Source: Nepenthes gracilis (Eukaryota; Streptophyta; Magnoliopsida; Caryophyllales; Nepenthaceae). From it: 64,000 nt of DNA. Location of the stretch: NCBI GenBank assembly GCA_033239525.1, contig BSYO01000010.1, positions 13,236,042-13,300,041 of the forward strand, read 5' to 3'. A model generated the notes under the pieces. That model was not told the DNA's origin, did no database searches, and worked only from the letters and a program-made list of their open reading frames with translations. The position numbers and the translations under genes are program-made. Below are positions 12,917 to 24,045 of the stretch, piece after piece (positions within the stretch are counted from its first letter, which is position 1; the number at the start of each line of letters is the position of its first letter).

Positions 12917-13951
12917 TGTTGAGTTATGAGTCACTTCCATATGGGCCCATACCTATTTCACATATCATTTGGTAGTTCGAACTAAATCATACAAATATCG
13001 TAATGGTATTATAGACTTTTCAAATTATAAGAGATTTAATTTTCTTTGATTTAGAAAGATCTGATTTTAAGAAATTTTTTGTGAGATTATTTTTTTATTT
13101 GGAGATATCATTTATTAGGAAAGATTTGAATTTAATTTTGAAAAATTTTTAACGAGATTATTTCCTAAATTAAAGATATCGTTGATTGTAAAAGATTTTG
13201 AAAAATATTTGGTGAAATTATTTTCTAATTTAAAGATATCATTGATTAGGAAAGATTTAGAAAAATATTTAGTAAGATTATTTCTTAATTTGGAGATATT
13301 ATTAATTAGAAAATTATATTTACTTCCTAATTAACTTAGGGTGAAAGCATTATATAAAGGACTCTAATGTTGGAAATTTAAACAATCAAGTAATCATTCA
13401 TGAGTTGAATGAAAAATAAAAGAAAAAGAGAGAAAAGGGAGAAGAGAAAGAGTCATGTATTCAATAGAGTTTTAAATCGGGTTCTAATCTCCATTGACCA
13501 TCGGTATACTATTCTTTGAGTTGCAAAGAACGTTTTTACTAGTCATATTTATATTCTTTTATCTTATATTTAATATTACTTGGTCTATTTGTTATAAGGT
13601 GTCTAATCATTATATTTGTGAGATTTGTATAACCGTTGTTACAATGTATTTAATCCTTACATTTATAAGGTTTGTGTAACCGTTGTTCCAAGGTGTCCAG
13701 TTCTTATATTTATAAAGTTTGTGTAACTGTTGTTACAAATGTCTAATCCTTATATTTGTGAAGTTTATATAACCTATATTTTTATAATAGATTTGTTCGG
13801 ATGTATTGTCCGATGGTTTTTTTCCTCTCATTATTTAAAGAACTTTTCACGTAAAAATTGCCTTTTATTTCATTATTGGTAATTTTGGTATACTTATTAT
13901 GAATTATTAATTGCTTTCTCATTGTTCAAATAAGCGGTCCGGATCCCAACA
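12917..13951 (+). repeat. Copia-1 3' LTR
   Basis: This 1035-bp LTR begins TGTTGAGTTATGAG and ends CCCAACA. It is longer than the 5' LTR because both tandem arrays hold about one extra unit: about 13062-13312 for the first array and about 13596-13775, with five units, for the second. A purine-rich GAGAAAAAG at 12906-12914 just upstream is the probable polypurine tract. TATATAAA at 13351-13358 matches the 5' LTR TATA box. Confidence 0.87.
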
Positions 13952-13981
13952 AGTGATATGAGAGCTCTTACTAATACCAAT
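13952..13981 (+). other. PBS-like sequence after the Copia-1 3' LTR
   Basis: AGTGATATGAGAGCTCTTAC and the next bases match what follows the 5' LTR (from 8746), including the primer-binding site. Normally host DNA should follow a 3' LTR. The match stops at about 13981. This suggests a truncated second element in tandem, or an unusual LTR boundary. Confidence 0.65.
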
Positions 13982-14330
13982 GGATTTTTAAATTTGAATT
14001 GGCCACAGCTATATTAATATCAAGCATTTAGGACAAAAAGTAAATTATATACTAAATTATGATCAACTTTGAAGAATTTTAGTAAATTTATCAAAATTAA
14101 TATTGATATTTTTTATGCCTTAAAGATATCCCAAACTTTTTATACTATGCAAGTATACTACCTTGGTAAAACAAATGGATTTATACTTTTTAGGGACGTT
14201 TAGAACATGTGGAGCAAAGCAAAACAATAAAAAAAATTGGTCAATACGATAACATTTTAGGATATTTTTCAGGTATCAAGAAATATCGATGTTAGGGCCA
14301 TCCAAAGATAATATATAATGGTTGATATTT

Positions 14331-17202
14331 TCATCCATAGCTAGACGGGAGCAAGGCGCAACAAGCATTACCTTTCCACACAGCAAAATTTTCTTCGTGT
14401 ATAAAACAACCAGTTATAGACCGCATCACTTCAGACAACATTTCTGGGGGAGTCTTCCGCAGCTGTTGGACAACATGGTAGACACTTTTCCCACTCTCAA
14501 AGTAAATGGCATTATTTGGGTGATTAGTCTTGCCGCCGGCGTGACTTTGAAAATCAAAAGCATTCACACACTGGGAAAATTTTGATCCGGTAAGTCAGTT
14601 GTATAGCTGAAATCTGAACATCACTCAAGACCACAGTTTGATAGGTGTTGTGAAGTTTAGTGGGTTTCCAACCTTGAGGAACTTGCAGCTGCAGCAACCA
14701 CACAGATAGCCATAGCCATGGATCACTCCATAATGTTTATGCTGCGACTTGCACAGTAAACAGAATGATAATTGGGGACAGGAAAAAGAAGAGAAGTAAA
14801 CAAAGATGACTGAAAAAAGGGATAAGAAACAAGAATTAGGATTAACCGTTGAAGATTGATTGTACACCACGGAAATATCATCAAAAATTCCTGTTGAAAG
14901 CAATTCTTTGGCGTTCTTAGGGAAAGTATGAGGAGGAGCCCGCTTAAACTTAGCTAGACCCCTCAGCTTCGGGGAACTTTCACGTCCATAAACAGCCATT
15001 GCTGGTGAAGTTGCTTGAGGATGTACAGTCAGCACGTCTAAATATTTCTGCGTCAGAATTTCAGGCCTTTCACTGGAGTGCTGATCAATCACATCAATGT
15101 AGTTCCTAATGTTGATGGCGGGGCAGTTTGTTTCCAAATCTCTTTGAACACAAGAATCAGCTACATGTGGGAGACGTGATGTCGGGTCTTCATGTAACGC
15201 CATCGATTCACTTTGGAGTTTGACTTCCAGAACTTGCTGCAGTGTCTGGTTGATCGACAAATCATGGCTACTACTGATGCTGCCTCTCTCTTGCACCCCA
15301 TCAATGCCAACAACTGGTTGAGTAGCCATAGGATCTGCTTGATCTATGAATACTTCCATTCCATTACATCCTCCTGGAGTATCAACAAGGCCATGTAACA
15401 TCACATTGTCCGGATTGTCTGTATTATTGCCAGATCCACATGACTTGTATACGCCATGGACATTGGCAGCAATAACTGCCCGGAAAGTTGCCAAAGCATC
15501 GGCATTTTGTATAGTTTGGTCCATTAAGGGTTGCACATTTGAACCTTCTATAGATTTCCCTTTCCTTAACAAATTGCAGTTCTTCCTGATCTCTACTGAA
15601 AGATATGAGTCGGCAACAACACAAATGCCTCCAAAAGATGTGTTTGCCACAACAGTGCCGTAGTTGGATTTGCACTCAGCAGTTCCTCTTGGTAACAAGC
15701 TTTTGACATTTGCAGGTGAGTTAAGGGGACTGTTCCTTTCAGAGTCTTGAGTTTTTCCAGAATCAGATAGTGGCAGAGCAATTGCCATTGGCTCAGTATT
15801 CAAGACAGCTGAGTCCTTTTGACCTTGCAATGAACCCTGAGCAAAGAGATGATTCACCAAAAGATCATGATTATCAAGGCCCCTGCCTGCATCTGGTAGA
15901 TCCAAATCCATTTGAATTTTCACTGATACTCCCTGAGCAGAAGGCTGATACACCAGCAAATCATGGTTGCTAGCAAGGCTTGAGACAACTGGTATTGGTT
16001 TCACAATCGACACGGGTAGTGACTTCTGAGCTAAGAGCTGATCGATCAAAACATCATGGCTACCAATGCTCCTCCTAGCTTCTGGAACAGCTATATTCGT
16101 TTGGGTTTGTGCTGTTATTATTCCATAAGAAAGATTATTCATCAAGAGATCATGGGTAGCAGTAATCATGACTGCATCGGGTGCATCTGACTCTACTTGA
16201 CCTTGTGCTCTTGAAGTTTCAGCAGCAGCCTGATTCACCATCGAGATATTGCCACATACAAACTGACCAAACAATTTAAAACCCCTTCTTCCACAGTTCT
16301 CTTGGTCTGTAGGAATGGTATTCTCATGTGACTTGTTGGACATTGCTTCCATTGAGTTGATATCATTACTCAATGCTACGATGTTCTCATCGCTCCTGTG
16401 ATATTTCAGCTCCATTAATTTCAATCTGCCATAGTCTTCTCGTTTATGGTAGGCAGACCGAATTGATATCACCTTCTCACTCAGGGATATATAGTTTTTA
16501 CCACTATTACTAGTTTGGCCCACAAAACTACCATTTTCTTGTTTATCATATGCTGACTGAATTGATGTCACCTTCTCATGGAATGGCACTGATATCCTAT
16601 TCACTTCCTTGATTCCGATATCCATCAGATTTGGTAAGGCATGTGAATTAGAATGAGGAACAGATGAAGAAAGCCATGAATAATTTCTAGATGAATTCTC
16701 AATAGCCTTGTTTTCAGCTATTCCTGGACCAACAGCGCTAGTCAGACTGGCTCCAAATAGGCTGAGGGTGCTTAAATCCAAGACTGATGGACTAGGAGTA
16801 GTATCAATCTCTTGCTTCTTAGTGCAAGCCAACCCTGATTCAATGGGATCCATAAGACATGGATTCCAACGCTTTTGTCCACCCTTCGAAGAGTAACATT
16901 CAGCGTTAGTTGGCACCCAAGGGATCCTGTTCTCAGAAGACTTTGAATGCTGAGAACTTCTTTCCTGAAAAGACAGCAAAAGGGCGGGCCTAAAAAAATG
17001 ACCTGATCATGTCACAAAAGATCCAATACAAGTGAAAAGAAAACTAGAAAAAGCATGAATGCCCAAAAAAAGGTTGTCGAAGGGAATTTTAGTGCAGCCA
17101 TCTGCAGATTCCACATTTCTTCAAATAATCAGATTTTGAATATTGAGAAAAATGATGAATAACAAGAGAAAGGGAAACAAATCTGGCCTAGTAGTTTACC
17201 AT
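14331..17202 (-). CDS. Tify-domain-binding (Jas TPL-binding) domain protein, four exons
   Basis: My model has coding exons 17202-17200 (ATG only), 16964-14847, 14747-14673 and 14570-14331, all joined in phase 0 with GT-AG introns of 235, 99 and 102 bp, giving about 811 residues. The large open frame seems to run to 16979, but its first bases are a TTG inside a TTTTGCTGTCTTTTCAG acceptor. Upstream, AGGATG|GTAAAC supplies an ATG exactly at a donor, with an in-frame TGA eight codons before it. The C-terminus (about residues 682-800) matches the TDBD family: FPKNAKELLSTG, then GVIHGYGYLCGCCSCKF, then HAGGKTNHPNNAIYF and WK near the end. The rest is a low-complexity, Ser/Asn-rich N-terminal part with imperfect 31-32-residue repeats beginning at His272, His304, His335 and His367. 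It resembles plant TDBD proteins lacking PHD fingers (At5g59830/At5g13660 type, from memory). A nuclear regulatory role is plausible; molecular function is unknown. Confidence 0.83.
16965..17199 (-). other. Intron 1 of the TDBD gene, immediately after the start codon
   Basis: The donor is ATG|GTAAAC at 17199 and the acceptor TTTTGCTGTCTTTTCAG|GAAAG ends at 16965. The polypyrimidine tract is strong. If this intron is real, the first coding exon contributes only Met1. The alternative is initiation at an internal Met of exon 2. Confidence 0.68.
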
Positions 17203-18660
17203 CCTCCTGGGAATATTGTCAATCAATCAGAACCTAGGTTCACGCAGACCATGTATGCTTAATTGTGAGACCCTTCAAACCAGTTACAGGTACTTGCACA
17301 CTCAGAAATCAGAACCCAAGTTGAAATGGGTTTGCAGAGCAATGAAGTAATTTTCCATTCAACCTGCAGCCTATCAATTAAGGAAGGATATTAATTCACT
17401 TGCTTTTCCATATATCAACCATTCTGATTTGCGTATGAATCTGAATTCAAAAGGGCACTTTCCTTCCAAGGGACATTCAGTGCACTTAACCGTCCACCTC
17501 CTCATTCTTTTATCAAGTATCTGAAGAGCTTGCAAATTATAGATTCCATGGGCACAAACTACAAGACCAATATCCTTCTACTTCATCAACAGAGCCACGA
17601 GATTTTTGATATTCATGTCATTAACCTATACTCCTAATGCTCAGTGGACTGCCACATATCACAATCCTAACCTCAAGGGTGTGGAGCCAAGGGCCGAAGC
17701 ATTGAACCGGTGATACTGCACATAACTTGCGAGCATCACCGACTATACATGTCAACTGTTTCAATATTAATACAGTTTAACCAATTAAATTCAGGCATGC
17801 GCCAACCATTTTGGACAAGGTAAGCTGCTAAGCAGATCCCAATTGCTCTCATTGACATCGCGGACTGTGACAGGGAAATATTGGCAGGTACTGCGTAGCA
17901 AAGAAGAATCAAATAAATCTACCCAGAAACATATAATCCTATCAGCAGTCAATTAAGAGCAGTTGCAGACAGTTTATAACACCACAAGAAGCTATCTCTT
18001 CTGTCCCTCCATTTCCTTCTTTTGTCGACAGTAAAAGGTTATAGAATCCGTAGATTAATAAAATTATCCAGTAAAAACAATGGCGTAAACATCAAATATA
18101 ATATATGAAAATGACCATTAACTGATTGAATCTTTGAAGGCCACTGCGTGAAATGAAGGATGTTAAATAAACGCTACTAGAACTTTAGTGGCAGAGTCAT
18201 CAATGTCACGTAATAGTTTTTACCTTATGCTCTATGCCCAACACAGTGAGTGTAACAACATTTATGACCGGTTGCAATCTCTCGGGGCAATGTGTACCTC
18301 TTAAGCACCTAAAACCATTTTCATACCTATTGAGGATCAAATTTTTATATTCAGTAAAAAAATTAAAAATATATAAATAATCATTTCTTTATTATTTTTA
18401 TATTGTTAAAAAAATAAAACAAAATATAAAAATGTATACATTTTTTTTTTATTTCAACATATAAAATTAAATGGTCCGTAGTGGTAACGGAGGAAGGTAC
18501 ACGATGGGGTATCCCGTCCTGTGTACTAGCCACATCCATCCGTTCCAGCCAAGAAAAATGATAAAAATACTTTTTAGTTAATTTTATTTTATACATATAT
18601 TTATTTTTAATTTATATTCATAATATTAGGTTAATTCTACAAATTAATATAAGAATTGAA
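17203..18660. other. Upstream region of the TDBD gene
   Basis: No coding sequence is recognised. The stretch should hold the 5' UTR (possibly with a non-coding exon) and promoter of the minus-strand gene. I could not fix a TATA box or start site. AT-rich DNA begins near 18340, and a GC-richer block with near-palindromic GGTACAC...GTGTACTAG lies near 18495-18530. Confidence 0.4.
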
Positions 18661-18662
18661 GA

Positions 18663-18663
<1 letters not shown>

Positions 18664-18694
<31 letters not shown>

Positions 18695-18711
18695 TTATTT
18701 ATTTATTTATA
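18664..18711. repeat. (TA)n-(TTTA)n microsatellite
   Basis: About 13 TA units run directly into about five TTTA units. Confidence 0.95.
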
Positions 18712-19100
18712 GATGCCTCCTATGCTTATTTTAGATAATTAAGTTAGTTCTACGTATGGCTATAGTACCTTTTTTCCTATTAAAAGTCCACTTCAAATAG
18801 AATTTGTCTCTTTATGGTCAAAACCCCTGATAAATTTTATTTTTCAAATTCTATTACAAGTTTTTTATTATGTTTTTAAATTGTATTTTATCATTAGTTT
18901 AATTTTATGTAAATTGATTGAATGAAATTATAATACGCATATAAAGATTAGAAAAACATATCGAATAGGCCTTAACTGTTATCGATTATAATGTAATCGA
19001 ATCAGTGGTTTTATATGTACGCTTTAATTTAATTATAATCTTTTAAATCTAAATAGTAACCTCCCCTAAGACCAAACGATTACCATACCAATCATTATTA

Positions 19101-19659
19101 CGGTACGCTTGATTGTTAGAACGAAATAATGTGAGAATAAAATAGTTATTCTCATGGAATAGAATAGGATAGGAATAGAGTTGAAAATTTTTATTTTTAT
19201 ATTCGATTGTTAAATAGAATAAGTTGAGAATTAATATTCTAATATTTGGTTTGTAAAATAGTATAAATAATAATGTGGTAATTTATCATAATAACTTTTT
19301 TGCCCTTATTAAAAAAAGACATTATTTTTTTTATAAATAAATAAATATATATATTATTTTTAGTTATTATATATTTAATAATTATATATTTTTTAAATAT
19401 ATAATTATTAAATATAATTATATATTTATTATTATATATTTAAATAGTTAAAATTATTATATATCTAAAATATTTTTTAAATACTTAATAATTATATAAA
19501 TATAATTATATTTTTAAAATATAATTGGTGTGAGAATAGTTATTCCCGAATTTTCAGAAATATTTATTTCCTGTCAAAATGCAATCAAATAGGAATATAA
19601 ATATTTTCGGATGAATAAGGTGGGAATAAAATTTCTATTCCCATCAACCAAATATACCG
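19101..19659. mobile_element. MITE, PIF/Harbinger type
   Basis: The ends are CGGTACGCTTGATTG and, inverted, CGGTATATTTGGTTG, forming a 15-bp imperfect terminal inverted repeat. Both ends abut TTA (19098-19100 and 19660-19662), the classical three-base target duplication of PIF/Harbinger and Tourist-like elements. The 559-bp interior is almost all A/T and non-coding. Sub-terminal GAGAATAAAATAGTTATTCTC-like inverted motifs add to its folding potential. It would need a transposase from elsewhere. Confidence 0.72.
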
Positions 19660-19662
19660 TTA

Positions 19663-20816
19663 GAGTTTAAAATCAAATTTCATCATATAATTTTTGTGTT
19701 TTTTTATTAAAAAAATTGAGTCTCATCTAATTAAAAAGAGCACGATTTAATTTCTTCGAGAAAGGTGGTTGTACTTAATTATCTAATAGAAAACTTTCAT
19801 GCATGGAAAAAAGAACTAAGCATTCAACAATCGGACGTACCATATTATTCAGCGCGAAATGATCCAACGGTCACGTTCTTCTCTGCAAAACTTGACCGGT
19901 GGAATTCAAACAAATCATATGAGACTGTTATAGCCCCGCCATCGATAGCCAGAGAGAAGAAAGCAGGGAGAGAGGGGAAGTGATTGCCAATCGCTAAGGA
20001 GAAGCAATTAGTGACGAGGATACTAAGTTGGGAAGTTTATATGTAGAAATAGATTCAATAATTAGTTGATTTTTATTAATTGAGATGGAATAAATAAAAC
20101 TATAAAAATTTATAGCCTTTTTTTTTTTTGAGAAGAGATGGGATATTGCATGATTGAATAATATTATGGTTAATATTTGTAGTGAGTCCGTATTGGATTA
20201 TGGTAGTAGCTACGGTTAGTGATGGTTAGCTCGAAAAACGATTTAACATTTAACGATGTCGCTGTTAGGGTGTGCATGATATATTAAATGAATACAAGAT
20301 ATAATGTGGTTCAACTAATTTAAGCCACTATGAACCTTATTTACCAACGTCTAAAGGCCATCGTACTGATACCCCTAAATGGCTGGGCTTATTATTGTAA
20401 AATTATAGACATTCTAAGATCCTGTACGCAACCAACCTTTGAAAATACAGTGACCATAACCAACTCCATGGCATACAATGGATCTGATATCTCTTGCAGA
20501 TATCAAATTGATATCACCAGAATTTGATATCCAACCTAAATTATTAAAAATATTGGTAACATAGCCATAAGTAAACCACCACATCACCGTGACTTTAATA
20601 TACACCGTGCTAACAATTTGCGAGTTTGGCGCTCGCACGCTAACTCACATGCCACATAAACAAGTACTAGCATTCAAATTCTAGCCGGACACTACTCGAA
20701 CATTAGAACAGAAAATTTTATTCAGTTATTAAACGAGTGAAATTTTATTAGACTCAATAAGAAAATGATTCAAACTTAAAGATTAAGATTTATGTTATAT
20801 AGAAAGTGTAACATCC
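19663..20816. other. Intergenic DNA, no gene recognised
   Basis: A 72-codon plus frame at 19765-19983 ends in a purine-rich stretch that could be a 5' UTR or chance; I do not recognise it. Four GATATC hexamers lie between 20486 and 20531. Nothing else is supported. Confidence 0.5.
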
Positions 20817-21129
20817 CGAAAGTTTGACTCGGGATTATATAGTAATAAAACTAATATAGCAATAAATAATTTAAAATGTTAATATTAATAAATATTATAA
20901 ATTATAATAAGTATAAAATAATTAATAATAAACGATAAATGATAATAATAATAAATTGGAGTAAAATATATTTTAATAAATATTAATAATAATTAGTAAT
21001 AAATAATCATTATAATAAATTATTATTAAATATTAATTAGGAATTTAATAATAATAAATATTATAAAATAATAAAAGATATAATTAAATAAATTATAATA
21101 ATATATATTATAATAAATAATAATAATTA

Positions 21130-21680
21130 TAATATATATATATATATATATGTTTTATAATAATAATAATAATAACAATAATAATAATAATAATCATAAC
21201 AAAAAGAAGAGAGAGAGAGAGAGGAGAGGGAAAGGAACGGGAAGAGAAGGATGAAGAAGGCAAGATGAAGAAGAGGGAAAGAAGAGGAGAAAAAGGGGGA
21301 AACGGCGTGCGAGGTTGCGGCCAGGATGGAGGAAAGAAGTTGAGGCCATTCGCTATATAAAGAAAGGGTGGGCAAGGAAGTCGGGAGATGGGAAAATCCT
21401 AGCGGTGCTGCCGTCGCCGTTGGCGTTGCTCATTGCTGTCGCATTTGTTCCTCGCCGTCGCCAATGCTACTGCCATCGTCGACCCGTGCCGGAAGAGGAT
21501 TTGCCCTCGCCGTCATCGTTCGAGTGGTTTGCTGCCGTCGCCGACAGAAATCGGTACCGAAGCCGTCGCCGTTGCCGCTGCTACTTGCCATCGTTGGCTG
21601 CTGCCGGAAGAAGAGTCGCCGTCGTCGGCTGGTGTCACCGCCGTCGTCGATTTGTGCCGCCGCCGTCATTACCAGAAGAA
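21130..21680 (+). repeat. Simple-repeat, purine-rich and CCG-rich block of the solo LTR
   Basis: AT and ATA repeats (about 21130-21200) pass into GA-rich DNA (about 21205-21300) and then a CCG/GTCGCC-rich stretch (about 21400-21680). The same order recurs at 54830-55300 and, inverted, at 58400-59125. All six frames show length-biased but meaningless ORFs here. Confidence 0.75.
21354..21361 (+). promoter_or_regulatory. Probable TATA box of the solo LTR
   Basis: TATATAAA in TTCGCTATATAAAGAAAGGG sits between the purine-rich tract and the CCG-rich block, where a U3 promoter core would be expected. No transcript evidence is available. Confidence 0.5.
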
Positions 21681-22589
21681 GGAAAACGAAATTGAGGCAA
21701 GTGAATCCCTCCACTGTCATTCTACTCAATTTGCAAGTGAATCTCTACTGTCAATTCTATTCGAATCGCAAGTTGATTTGAGTTGTATTCAAAATCCTTC
21801 ACTTTTGCAATGTTTCAATTCTTGCAAGTAAAATCCCTAATTCTAGTAAATAATTCCTTCCTTTTCATTGTTGATAATCATAATTCGGTGTATGTTCTGA
21901 TTTCCTTGTATAGTATATTTGATTTGGAGTGGAATATGGGAAAACAGAGTAACGGCTTGCGCAAATAAACGATTTGAATTTGAGGGATTTATAACTAAAT
22001 GAGGAGGCAACTCCTTGTGGGCTAATTCCTTAAACCGTGGACTATCAAATTGTAAATATCAAAATTTAGGCTGTGTTGAATTTGGTGGAAGAATGTTAGG
22101 AAGAAACAGAACAGAGCATTATGCTCTGTTTGAGGGTTTAACCTGGTGGTGATAGGGTTTGATGGCTGTTCGGTGATTTGGATCATATTATGGGATCCAA
22201 TGTTGGAGTATGAATATGGAATTCTGGAAATTACTTTCTAATTGCTTCGGATTTCGTGAGGAAGAGCAGTGTTGATATAAAAGTTTGAGAATAAAAATGG
22301 GCAGTATGGTATTGCTGGGCGTGTATGTAATCGTGTGTGGGTTTGTGCGTTGAGAGAGTTTATGTGGTGTGAGTAGTGTGTGCAGATTGTGATAACAGTG
22401 TAGAGAATTTTGGGCTGTGAGTAAGATTGCTGGGTGAAAGTTGTGGGTGATGACTGTACAGAGTAAAAATTTGAGTGTGTGCTGGCAGTGTGCTGCCATT
22501 GTGGGTGAGGGTATAAATATACATATACATGGTGTATGAGTGTATATGGATATTGGATGCTGAGTAATATGGTGTACCGTGTGTGCAGG

Positions 22590-22790
22590 TATATATATAT
22601 ATATATGTGTGGGTGTTGGTGGGCCCTGGCTTGGGAGTGTTGGGCTGTGGGCCCGGTTGTGTGTTGTGTGTGTGTGTGTGTGTTGGGCTGGGTGTTGTGG
22701 GTTGTGTGTATGGTGTTGGGCCGTGGATTGGGCTTCTTGGTGCGGGTGTGCATTGGTATATCTATAATAAATAAATAAATAAATAAATAA

Positions 22791-22836
<46 letters not shown>
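22590..22836. repeat. Microsatellite cluster in the solo LTR
   Basis: (TA)n at 22590-22606, (TG)n at about 22665-22682, (ATAA)n at about 22766-22796 and a long (TA)n to 22836 lie within 250 bp. They explain the artefactual ORFs of this stretch. Confidence 0.92.
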
Positions 22837-22838
<2 letters not shown>

Positions 22839-23490
22839 AAGATGTGTTGGTATATATATATATGATGGTATATGTATGTATATATATATGTGTAGTAATG
22901 TATTTGGATGCAGATGGATATGTATGTATGTTAATGTGTGGTTATATGAGGATGCATGAGAATCAAGATGATAAAGAGTATAGAGGATATTTATAATTTG
23001 TATATGTTGTATGTATAAAAATATATTAGCCAGTGTGCGGAATGGTATTAACTGTATAAAGAATTAAATATTGCCAATAAATTATTGGATAAGGAATTTG
23101 AGATAAAAATATCATTGGCCTTAGTCGTAGGCATCACCTCGAAATAAAATGGAGAAATAGTTAAGCAATTGAGCTGATCATATCTCGATCCATGATTTCC
23201 TTTTGAACGTCCCGAGATATATTCCTTTGTGTTTGGATTTGATTGTGTGAGTATGGTGCAGTGGCCAGAGACCGAACGACGCTCCTATTATCGATGTTAC
23301 AAAACTTTCTTTGCGTTATACTCGTTGTGTGGGTATTTGGATTGTTGGTTTCCTACGGTCAAGGTAAAGGAAAGCGTATGAAAATCCTAAGCTATCTAGT
23401 CGAATGGGAGGCTACGACACCTTAGCGTGGTCTACACTTATCCGATACTGATTTCCGTATCCTGGTGATAATGAGGTATGTTTATCTTGG

Positions 23491-24045
23491 AGGGATGCTT
23501 ATAGCCACGTGACCATCGTAGGAGATGATATCAGGGATATCATTTGGCGAGGGGTATCACGGATGGTATCGGCGATCTGCAGTGCAAACCTCTCCGGGAG
23601 GCATCAGGGGTAGTTGGATACCATGGATAACCTCGTTACACTTACCCAGGCCGTTGGAGGCGTAAATGCACCTTTGGTTCACGGTGGCAGAATAAGATCC
23701 AAGGAGATTCTTATTATCTCGTACAGTTGTGACCTCAATTTGAGCTGATAATTAAATTCTTGTTATCTCGTACAGTGAGTCAAGAGGGATGCTTATAACC
23801 TAGTAACCATCGTAGATGATGATATCTGGGATATCATTGGCGAGGGGTATCGGAGGTGGTATCGGCATGCTACGGGTACAACCTCTGGGAGGACTGTAGG
23901 GGTAGTTGGATACCATGGATAATCTCATTGCACTTACCCAGCCGTCGGGGGCGTAAATACGCAGCCTTTGGGTCACTATGGTAGAATAAGGTCCAAGAAG
24001 ATTTATTGTGATGTTTCATCATTGTTGTTATCTCGTGAGTTTGGG
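23491..24045 (+). repeat. 294-bp tandem duplication inside the solo LTR
   Basis: Both units open with AGGGATGCTTATA (23491 and 23785). They share GATATC-containing text, GGCGAGGGGTATC, GTAGTTGGATACCATGGAT and AATAAGGTCCAAG-type stretches in the same order. The second copy ends near 24045. The units have diverged, so the duplication is not recent. Confidence 0.85.

Larger units (their letters stand above)
7777..13951 (+). mobile_element. Copia-1: decayed Ty1/copia LTR retrotransposon
   Basis: Two LTRs (7777-8745 and 12917-13951) begin TGTTG and end CAACA and enclose about 4.2 kb. A primer-binding site resembling the plant copia consensus TGGTATCAGAGC follows the 5' LTR. The internal order is gag, protease, integrase, reverse transcriptase, RNase H, which is the copia order. 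Every domain carries stops or frameshifts, so the copy cannot be autonomous. The 5-bp flanks (AATTT before, AGTGA after) do not match, and the 3' LTR is followed by another PBS-like sequence, so this may not be a simple single insertion. Confidence 0.9.

Noticed and set aside
14625..16979. 784-codon frame starting at 16979 taken as a complete single-exon gene
   Set aside because: Its first codon is TTG within a splice acceptor (TTTTGCTGTCTTTTCAG), and its end runs through two introns. The TDBD domain only becomes continuous when exons at 14747-14673 and 14570-14331 are joined.
21315..21831. Three overlapping plus frames (126-137 codons) in CCG-rich DNA
   Set aside because: They lie inside the solo LTR, all three frames are open because of the CCG/GTC repeats, and composition is Arg/Val/Pro low complexity.
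22238..22778. Frames such as 22238-22753 (-) and 22536-22778 (+)
   Set aside because: They read through TG and TA microsatellites (THTHTQ, VCVCVC, YIYIYI) in the solo LTR.
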